Part shown: one piece after another, positions 1 to 4,664 of the stretch
Layout: each line of letters opens with the position of its first letter
Numbering within the stretch: the first letter of the stretch is position 1
Assembly (NCBI GenBank): GCA_030597645.1
Contig: JAUVRN010000143.1
Coordinates: 1 to 5,865, forward strand
Reading direction: 5' to 3'
Length of the DNA stretch: 5,865 nt
DNA from: Candidatus Zixiibacteriota bacterium
Lineage (GTDB): Bacteria; Zixibacteria; MSB-5A5; JAUVRN01
Position numbers and translations under genes: made by a program
The notes under the pieces: generated by a model
Databases searched by the model: none
Told to the model about the DNA's origin: nothing
Seen by the model: the letters and a program-made list of their open reading frames with translations, nothing else

Positions 1-1
1 A

Positions 2-40
2 GGGTTCCGCGAGACCAGGAGCATGACACTGTTGAAGTAA
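2..40 (+). CDS. possible C-terminal end of an upstream gene (partial)
   Basis: The frame starting at base 2 is open from the window edge and reads GFRETRSMTLLK before a TAA stop at 38-40. A strong + strand terminator begins 25 bases later, which is the usual layout for a gene end. Twelve residues are too few to assign a family. Another frame (GSARPGA, TGA at 24-26) also closes before the terminator, so the reading frame is not certain. I infer only that some + strand gene ends here. Confidence 0.3.
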   Translation, partial: GFRETRSMTLLK

Positions 41-65
41 TACTTCATCGACCCGGTTCAAGCGA

Positions 66-101
66 AAGGCCCGCAGATATGCTCTGCGGGCCTTCGTTTT
101 T
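66..101 (+). terminator. Rho-independent terminator
   Basis: A perfect 12-bp stem pairs 66-77 (AAGGCCCGCAGA) with 83-94 (TCTGCGGGCCTT) around a 5-nt loop. The stem is followed by CG and a run of five T at 97-101. This is a textbook intrinsic terminator on the + strand, ending transcription of a gene left of the window. On the minus strand the hairpin is followed by only three T, so it would be at best a weak stop for the minus-strand gene that ends at 119. Confidence 0.88.
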
Positions 102-118
102 GTGAGAGCTGGGCAGGC

Positions 119-685
119 TCAGGCCCGTGCGGGCGCCGGCGCCTGGATCATCTTGGCCAGCACCAGGCCCACCAGGAACCAGCCGACCAGGTTTCCGATG
201 AGTTCACCCAGGACATAATCGAACGGGAAACCGTACCAGAGCCAGTGCGAGGCAGAGATCGACATCCACCCGATGATCCCCAGCAACGCCACGTACCAGG
301 CACGGTCACCCGTTCCCCCGGGAATCCGGGAGACGATCCAGCCCGCGCACAGTGCTGCCAGGATGTTGAAGATCAGCTCCCCGACCAGCGAGCGCGTCAT
401 CATGGGATCGCCGCCCTCGGGGTTGTACACCAGCACGCCCCGCGGTCCGGCCTTGTATCGTTCCATATGCGCCTCTACCTCGGCCTCCGTACCCGTGGAG
501 CCTTCATAAGGAAAGAGGTAGAATCCCGGCTCCGTGATGGAGAGCTGCAAGGCGCTGACAACGGCGGCTTCATTGGGCATCACGTCGACGCCCATCTCTC
601 CGATGGGCAGAAACATGTGCGAGATGAAGCCCCATACGAACATGGTCAGGCCGGCTGCAACGCCGGCCAGCAGGATGCGTTTCAT
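119..685 (-). CDS. unknown four-helix membrane protein, 188 aa
   Basis: I do not recognise a named family. It resembles unnamed conserved membrane proteins that begin with a helix like LLAGVAAGLTMFVWGFISH and a following LPIGEMG stretch. Predicted membrane segments lie at about residues 4-26, 101-118, 130-150 and 158-177. Between the first two is a loop of about 75 residues, mostly polar and rich in Glu and Gly (FPYEGSTGTEAE, YNPEGGDPMMTRS), which is probably extracytoplasmic. His23 and His147 lie in or next to helices and Asn107 and Asn165 are buried, but no catalytic motif is evident. The tail is Ala/Pro-rich. The start is the ATG at 685-683, because GGAGGAA sits 5 nt upstream. An in-frame ATG at 709 would put that ribosome site inside the gene. 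It lies 70 nt downstream of the peroxidase gene on the same strand with no terminator between, so the two are probably cotranscribed. A link to redox stress is inferred only from that. Confidence 0.82.
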   Translation of the reverse strand: MKRILLAGVAAGLTMFVWGFISHMFLPIGEMGVDVMPNEAAVVSALQLSITEPGFYLFPYEGSTGTEAEVEAHMERYKAGPRGVLVYNPEGGDPMMTRSLVGELIFNILAALCAGWIVSRIPGGTGDRAWYVALLGIIGWMSISASHWLWYGFPFDYVLGELIGNLVGWFLVGLVLAKMIQAPAPARA

Positions 686-690
686 GCGAG

Positions 691-697
691 TTCCTCC
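691..697 (-). promoter_or_regulatory. ribosome binding site that sets the start at 685
   Basis: The minus strand reads GGAGGAA from 697 to 691, then CTCGC, then ATG at 685-683. It is a near-consensus Shine-Dalgarno at normal spacing, and it rules out the longer in-frame start at 709. Confidence 0.8.
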
Positions 698-755
698 ATG
701 GCGTAGCAAGTGAACGTCTCGTTGGATGGCCGCACCGCCCCCCCGGCGGCCGCGG

Positions 756-1355
756 TTACAGGAGCTTGTTGATCGAGCTCGTGACGACCTCGGCCTCAGG
801 CTTCACCTGCGGCTCGAAGCGGGCAACCACTTTTCCGTCGGGGTCCAGCAGGAACTTGGTGAAGTTCCACTGGATCTCGCCGGGACGATCGGAGTCGCGG
901 GTCAGGTATCTGTACAGGGGGTGCTGACCTTCACCCTTTACTTCAAGCTTGGCCATCATCGGAAAGGTCACACTGTAGTTGCTCTGGCAGAACTCGAGGA
1001 TCTCCGCCTCGGTGCCCGGCTCCTGGCCACCGAACTGGTTGCACGGGAGTCCGACCACTACGAGCCCGCTTTCCTTGTACTGGCTGTATAGAGCTTCCAG
1101 GCCGTCGTACTGCGGTGTGAAGCCACACTTGCTCGCTACGTTTACGACGAGGAACGCCTTGCCGCCCAGGTGGGCCAGTGTGAGCGTATCGCCGCTGATG
1201 GACCGCAGAGGAATCTCCGTCGGTTTCTGTGTGGTCGTGTCGGTCATGGTGTCTTCCTGTCTGGTCAGGGCGGTTTCCGTCTGCGGGTTGTTGCATCCGA
1301 TCAGCCCCGCGAACAGCAGGGCCATGGTCCATCTAATAGACTGACTTGGACTCAC
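756..1355 (-). CDS. glutathione peroxidase family, predicted lipoprotein
   Basis: This is a 199-residue thiol peroxidase of the glutathione peroxidase family, which reduces H2O2 or organic hydroperoxides. Family signatures are NVASKCGFT with peroxidatic Cys77, the PCNQFGGQEPG block with Gln111, and WNFTKFL with Trp163 and Asn164. This completes the Cys-Gln-Trp-Asn tetrad. It is a cysteine, not selenocysteine, enzyme. Cys123 in FCQSNYSVTFP matches the resolving cysteine of thioredoxin-dependent members, so thioredoxin-like reduction is more likely than glutathione. The N-terminus carries Arg8, a short hydrophobic core and a lipobox LIGC with Cys21, followed by Asn22 and a polar linker. That predicts a lipid-anchored, periplasm-facing enzyme, whereas most bacterial relatives are cytoplasmic and lack about the first 40 residues. 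An internal Met37 could give a cytoplasmic form. The start is GTG at 1355-1353, 9 nt after AAGGAG. It is divergent from the DsbD-like gene, whose exported electrons could recycle it (inference). Confidence 0.93.
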   Translation of the reverse strand: MSPSQSIRWTMALLFAGLIGCNNPQTETALTRQEDTMTDTTTQKPTEIPLRSISGDTLTLAHLGGKAFLVVNVASKCGFTPQYDGLEALYSQYKESGLVVVGLPCNQFGGQEPGTEAEILEFCQSNYSVTFPMMAKLEVKGEGQHPLYRYLTRDSDRPGEIQWNFTKFLLDPDGKVVARFEPQVKPEAEVVTSSINKLL

Positions 1356-1627
1356 GACATCGTTCTCCTTTTCCTGGTGCGGCTGTGGTCCAGGCCGTGG
1401 CCCCCCCGGCCGGGGTGGTGTTGGTGATACAGAGAGCCAGGCAGCAAGAGGATCGACAGGAGCAGACTGAGTCTAACAGAATGCAATTGGTGAATCCTCC
1501 GGTTGGGTGTTCATTGGCGCTGCGAGGTTCCGGGAGTTTACAGGCCCTGGGACCGATGCACCAGCAAAAAGCCGACGTTGGCCTGTCGTGGAACCCTCCC
1601 CGGCCTAAGTCGTTTAAGAGAATGTAC
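1356..1627. other. divergent intergenic region
   Basis: These 272 bases separate the minus-strand peroxidase from the + strand DsbD-like gene and should hold both promoters. I found no convincing -35/-10 pair on either strand. The best minus-strand candidate is an extended TG-T-TAGACT near 1480, without a good -35. A 12-bp GC palindrome, CCCCGGCCGGGG, is at 1404-1415. An 8-bp palindrome, ATGTACAT, at 1622-1629 overlaps the candidate start codons of the + strand gene. The + strand frame is open back to 1346, but the translated extension is proline/arginine/glutamine-rich and has no domain, so I treat it as noncoding. Confidence 0.5.
1363..1372 (-). promoter_or_regulatory. ribosome binding site for the peroxidase, with a start/stop overlap
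   Basis: The minus strand reads AAAAGGAGAA from 1372 to 1363. GGAG is 9 nt from the GTG at 1355. It is also 4 nt from an out-of-frame ATG at 1360 that reads ATG TCG TGA. The stop of this two-codon frame overlaps the GTG start as GTGA. The site supports initiation here rather than only at an internal Met. Confidence 0.6.
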
Positions 1628-3784
1628 ATGTTTCTAGTAATCCAGAAGATCTCCCGTTGGATCCAGTTCTGCGCCCTGCCGTCCTGGACGCTCCTGTCTC
1701 TGGCCCTGGCCGCTTCCCCGGCCGGCGCCGAGCCCGTGCGAGAAGGCCGCATCGAGGCTGAGCGGATCGGTGAGCACCTCGCCATCACTCCAGGTCAGCC
1801 GTTGTGGGTGGCGCTCCGGCTCCAGATGGACGAGGGCTGGCACGTCAACTGGCGCAACGCCGGAGACGCCGGTCTTCCGCCCGTAATTCACTGGAAGCTG
1901 CCCGAAGGCTTCACGGCCGGGGAAATCCAGTGGCCCTACCCCGAGCGGGTCGTCGAACCCCCGCTCGTGAGCTACGGATACCACGACGAGGTGATGCTCC
2001 TCACGCGCATCGAAACGCCGCCCGATCTGACCCTCGGCTCAGAGGTCCGCATCGCTGCCGACGTGGAGTGGCTCGTCTGCAAAGGTGCCTGCATACCGGG
2101 CGGCACCGCGCTGACTCTGACCGCATCGGTGTCCGAGGACGGTGCCCAACCGGATCCGCGCTGGACTGATGATTTCGCTGCCACACGCGACCGCCTGCCG
2201 GTGGCAGAGTCGGGCTGGCAGGTACGTGCATCACTTTTGGAAACCGAGATCGTCCTGACGCTGACCCCACCCGACTGGTGGACCGGCGACCTGGGCGAGG
2301 TCTACTTCCTTCCCTACGCCACCACCCTGATCGCCAACGCGGCGGAACAACCGCTGGACAGACTCGGCGACGAGTATCGCCTCACGATCATGCGAGCGCG
2401 CAACAGCAGCGATCAACTCGAACGCATCGCGGGCGTGCTCTACAGCTCCATCGGCTGGCGCGGAAGCGGTTCGGAAAAAGCGATCGCGTTTGACGCAGCG
2501 GTGGGCGGCCAGCCGCAATCGAGTTCGATGGCCGGCTCTACGTCCCTGTCGGGCAGCATCTGGAAGTCGCTGCTCTTTGCATTCCTGGGCGGCATCATTC
2601 TCAACCTCATGCCGTGTGTCCTCCCGGTCCTGTCACTCAAAGTCATGGGCCTGATCCAGGGCGCGGGCGAGGCGCGGCGGACAGCCGTCGCGCACGGCGG
2701 CATGTACACGCTGGGCGTCCTGGTTGCATTCTGGGTGCGCGCCGGCGTACTGCTCGGCCTGCGCTCCGCAGGCGAACAACTTGGATGGGGATTCCAGCTA
2801 CAGTCCCCCACCTTCGTGGGGAGCCGCGCCAGCCTGGTGTTCCTGCTCGGCCTGAGCCTCGTCGGCGTGTGCGAAATCGGTACCTCCCTGATGGGTCTCG
2901 GCTCCTCACGAGCCGGATCGCGAGCGGGCAGCCTGGGCGCGTTCATCAGCGGCATCCTCGCCGTCGTTGTCGCCACACCGTGCACGGCCCCTTTCATGGG
3001 CTCAGCACTGGGATACGCGCTGATTCAGCCTCCGGTGGTCTCGCTGTTGATATTCACGTTCCTGGGCCTGGGGCTGGCTCTTCCCTACGCCGTACTGGCT
3101 GCCGCACCGGCCATGCTGCGGTTCGTACCGCGGCCCGGCGCCTGGATGGAGACGCTCAAGCAGTTCATGGGTTTCTTGCTCATGGCCACGGTAGTCTGGC
3201 TGGCGTGGGTGCTGGGCAACCAGAGCGGTGCTCAAGCCGTGACGGTCCTGTTGAGCATGTTCGTGCTGCTGGGACTGGCCGCATGGATCTGGGGTCGCTG
3301 GGGCACCGTGGCCAGGGGGACACCGGTCCGGATCGTCGCGGCCGTCGTCGCGCTGATTCTCAGTGCGACCTCCATCGGCTGGGGCATCCTCAGCGTGGAC
3401 ATGCTGGCGACAGACACCGACACTCCGGACGTGCACTCTGCGTGGGAGCCATACTCACCCGAGCGCGCCAGAGCGCTGAGCGCCGCCGGAACACCGGTGT
3501 TCATAGACTTCACGGCGGACTGGTGCCTGAGCTGCCAGGTGAACGAGCGCGTGGCCCTGGACACCGATGACGTCCAGCAGCGCTTCCGGGACTTGGGCGT
3601 GGTGCTGATGAAAGCGGACTGGACCAGGCGCAACGAGACCATCACCCGCGCGCTGGCCGAGTACGGCCGCTCCAGCGTACCGCTCTATGTTCTCTACGAC
3701 GGGAAAACGCAGAATCCAGTATTCCTGCCCGAGATTCTCACGCCCGGCATCGTGCTGGACGCCCTCAAAGATATGGAAAGCTGA
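1628..3784 (+). CDS. DsbD/ScsB-type thiol:disulfide reductase
   Basis: This is an inner-membrane reductase that moves electrons from cytoplasmic thioredoxin to periplasmic thiol proteins. Numbered from the ATG at 1628 (718 aa), it has: a signal peptide, probable cleavage after AGA at residue 34; a periplasmic N-terminal domain with a CKGAC pair (Cys151, Cys155); eight membrane helices at about residues 308-590, carrying the paired cysteines in LMPCVLP (Cys330) and ATPCTAP (Cys452); and a C-terminal periplasmic thioredoxin-like domain with WCLSC (Cys633, Cys636). All three redox pairs are intact. The CxxxC in the N-terminal domain and the GEQLGWGFQLQSP loop look more like ScsB and other DsbD-family reductases than classical E. 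coli DsbD, so I give no symbol. The start is uncertain: AAGAG at 1616-1620 is 7 nt before ATG 1628, while ATG 1622 is too close to it. A far-upstream start at 1346 has no ribosome site and would bury the signal peptide. It is followed after 76 nt by an exported redoxin, a likely client. Confidence 0.93.
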   Translation: MFLVIQKISRWIQFCALPSWTLLSLALAASPAGAEPVREGRIEAERIGEHLAITPGQPLWVALRLQMDEGWHVNWRNAGDAGLPPVIHWKLPEGFTAGEIQWPYPERVVEPPLVSYGYHDEVMLLTRIETPPDLTLGSEVRIAADVEWLVCKGACIPGGTALTLTASVSEDGAQPDPRWTDDFAATRDRLPVAESGWQVRASLLETEIVLTLTPPDWWTGDLGEVYFLPYATTLIANAAEQPLDRLGDEYRLTIMRARNSSDQLERIAGVLYSSIGWRGSGSEKAIAFDAAVGGQPQSSSMAGSTSLSGSIWKSLLFAFLGGIILNLMPCVLPVLSLKVMGLIQGAGEARRTAVAHGGMYTLGVLVAFWVRAGVLLGLRSAGEQLGWGFQLQSPTFVGSRASLVFLLGLSLVGVCEIGTSLMGLGSSRAGSRAGSLGAFISGILAVVVATPCTAPFMGSALGYALIQPPVVSLLIFTFLGLGLALPYAVLAAAPAMLRFVPRPGAWMETLKQFMGFLLMATVVWLAWVLGNQSGAQAVTVLLSMFVLLGLAAWIWGRWGTVARGTPVRIVAAVVALILSATSIGWGILSVDMLATDTDTPDVHSAWEPYSPERARALSAAGTPVFIDFTADWCLSCQVNERVALDTDDVQQRFRDLGVVLMKADWTRRNETITRALAEYGRSSVPLYVLYDGKTQNPVFLPEILTPGIVLDALKDMES

Positions 3785-3817
3785 AACCGAAACACACAAC
3801 GTGAACCCCGGTGTCCG

Positions 3818-3838
3818 GAGTCAGAAGTTCGTTGACTC
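3818..3838 (+). promoter_or_regulatory. inverted repeat in the reductase-redoxin spacer
   Basis: GAGTCA at 3818-3823 is the reverse complement of TGACTC at 3833-3838, with a 9-nt loop. A G-T wobble could add one pair. It lies between the stop of the DsbD-like gene and the ribosome site of the redoxin gene. It has no following T run, so it is not an intrinsic terminator. It could be an operator half-site pair, an mRNA processing or stability hairpin, or chance. The seven-pair stem is short. Confidence 0.4.
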
Positions 3839-3845
3839 AGAACAC
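3833..3845 (+). repeat. 13-bp direct repeat, left copy
   Basis: TGACTCAGAACAC occurs here and again, identically, at 4500-4512. This copy ends 15 nt before the redoxin start codon, next to the ribosome site. A degenerate relative, GAGTCAGAAG, lies at 3818-3827. See the right copy for interpretation. Confidence 0.6.
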
Positions 3846-3846
3846 C

Positions 3847-3853
3847 AGAAGGA
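3847..3853 (+). promoter_or_regulatory. ribosome binding site that sets the redoxin start
   Basis: AGAAGGA lies 7 nt upstream of ATG 3861. It marks that codon, which begins a good signal peptide, as the start. The open frame continues upstream to 3687 inside the reductase gene, but that part is a shadow of the reductase. Confidence 0.8.
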
Positions 3854-3860
3854 AAACAAC

Positions 3861-4490
3861 ATGAAACGCATCACGGCGATCCTGACCCTCCTTCTGCTGA
3901 CCGCAGTGACCATGGCGGTGGCAGGCGACACGCATGACCACGGACACGCAACCATTGGAGAAGAGGCCCCGGACTTTACGCTGGTGGACGCGCATGGCGA
4001 GACGCACTACCTGTCGGACTACGCGGACAAGTACGTGGTCCTCGAGTGGGTCAACTTCGACTGCCCGTTCGTCAAGAAACACTATGGCTCCAAGAACATG
4101 CAGACACTGCAGGCGGCCTACCAGGAGAAGGAAGTGGTCTGGTTGTCGATCTGTTCATCCGCCCCGGGCAAACAGGGCTACTTTGACGGCGACGACCTGG
4201 CCAAGCGCATCAAGGCCGAAGGCGGCAACGCGTCCGCGTACCTGATCGACGCCGACGGCACCGTGGGGCGCATGTACGAGGCCAAGACCACTCCTCACAT
4301 GTTCGTGATCGATCCGGAGGGCACGCTGGTCTATGCGGGCGCCATCGACGATCATCCGTCTACCAAGATCGCCGACATCGAGGGCGCGACCAACTACGTG
4401 CAGCTCGCGCTGGACGCCTCCATGGACGGTGAAGAGGTGGAAACGGACTGGACCAAGTCCTACGGCTGTTCGGTGAAGTACAGCAAGTAG
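3861..4490 (+). CDS. exported peroxiredoxin-like redoxin, 209 aa
   Basis: This is a thioredoxin-fold protein of the AhpC/TSA-redoxin group, closest by motif to the PRX-like proteins with a single cysteine in an N-x-x-C-P-x-V context. A signal peptide (MKRITAILTLLLLTAVTMAVAG) is probably cleaved near residue 21. A short His-rich stretch, THDHGH, follows at residues 24-29. The fold then shows IGEEAPDFTLVDAHG at 32-46, active-site WVNFDCPFVKKHY with Cys68, Cys98 in LSICSSAPGK, cis-proline Pro145 in TTPHMFVID, and Cys203 in the C-terminal YGCSVKY. The position equivalent to the second cysteine of a CxxC is Val71. It is therefore not a simple disulfide oxidoreductase. Peroxidase activity with Cys68 as the reacting thiol, resolved by Cys98 or Cys203, is plausible but unproven. 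It follows the DsbD-like gene by 76 nt on the same strand and is closed by a terminator, so the two probably form an operon with the reductase recycling this protein. Membership of the redoxin superfamily is secure; the substrate is not known. Confidence 0.92.
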   Translation: MKRITAILTLLLLTAVTMAVAGDTHDHGHATIGEEAPDFTLVDAHGETHYLSDYADKYVVLEWVNFDCPFVKKHYGSKNMQTLQAAYQEKEVVWLSICSSAPGKQGYFDGDDLAKRIKAEGGNASAYLIDADGTVGRMYEAKTTPHMFVIDPEGTLVYAGAIDDHPSTKIADIEGATNYVQLALDASMDGEEVETDWTKSYGCSVKYSK

Positions 4491-4495
4491 CCCGC

Positions 4496-4510
4496 GTTCT
4501 GACTCAGAAC
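4496..4510. repeat. 15-bp near-perfect palindrome
   Basis: GTTCTGA at 4496-4502 and TCAGAAC at 4504-4510 are exact reverse complements around a single C. The palindrome begins 5 nt after the redoxin stop codon and overlaps the right copy of the 13-bp direct repeat. As RNA it would have no usable loop unless the inner pairs open, so a DNA-binding site for a dimeric protein is as likely as a hairpin. No regulator is identified. Confidence 0.45.
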
Positions 4511-4512
4511 AC
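4500..4512 (+). repeat. 13-bp direct repeat, right copy
   Basis: This is identical to 3833-3845 (TGACTCAGAACAC). The two copies bracket the redoxin gene, starting 28 nt before its start codon and 10 nt after its stop. They may record insertion, duplication or a repeated regulatory site. A repeat of this length is not rare by chance: I estimate roughly 0.25 expected pairs in a window of this size. It is the placement that makes it notable. Confidence 0.6.
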
Positions 4513-4545
4513 TGGCAGCCTGTTGAAGCGTGGCGTTACACTTCG

Positions 4546-4575
4546 AGCCCGGCACGGACGTGTCGGGCTTTTCTT
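4546..4575 (+). terminator. Rho-independent terminator of the reductase-redoxin operon
   Basis: AGCCCGGCAC at 4546-4555 pairs with GTGTCGGGCT at 4560-4569 over 10 bp, one of them a G-T wobble, around the loop GGAC. It is followed by TTTCTT. It sits 55 nt after the redoxin stop. The minus strand shows no T run after the hairpin, so it is mainly a + strand terminator between convergent genes. Confidence 0.85.
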
Positions 4576-4580
4576 GTGTT

Positions 4581-4664
4581 AACTCTTCAGTCCCAATTCT
4601 TCAGTATCAACTCTTCAGCCTTAACTCTTCGGTCCTAACACTTCGGTCTTAACTCTTCAGTCGC
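4581..4664. repeat. six-copy 14-bp tandem repeat (VNTR-like)
   Basis: Six consecutive 14-bp units start at 4581, 4595, 4609, 4623, 4637 and 4651 with no phase slip. The consensus is about AACTCTTCAGTCYT. Individual units differ from it at one to four positions, mostly in the last four bases (for example AATTCTTCAGTATC and AACACTTCGGTCTT). The array begins a few bases after the operon terminator. Its last unit lies inside the 3' end of the minus-strand TPR gene, whose final codons CTG AAG AGT TAA are the reverse complement of the unit. Because 14 is not a multiple of three and the stop is within the array, copy-number change would not alter the TPR protein. Confidence 0.9.

Noticed and set aside
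245..706. 153-codon + strand open frame opposite the membrane protein
   Set aside because: The composition is typical of an antisense shadow. The minus-strand frame has a clear ribosome site and membrane helices.
1346..1627. 92-94 codon N-terminal extension of the DsbD-like gene
   Set aside because: It has no ribosome site at 1346 and no domain. It would place the signal peptide about 95 residues inside the protein, and it overlaps the start of the divergent peroxidase.
2614..3570. 318-codon + strand open frame inside the reductase gene
   Set aside because: It is rich in Arg, Gly, Pro and His and shows no domain. It is a frame-shifted shadow of the DsbD-like gene, common in GC-rich DNA.
3818..3845. 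insertion sequence ends around the redoxin gene
   Set aside because: The flanking 13-mers are direct repeats without terminal inverted repeats, and there is no transposase in the window.
4581..4664. CRISPR array
   Set aside because: Units are 14 bp, abut directly and have no unique spacers. This is a simple tandem repeat, and no cas genes are present.
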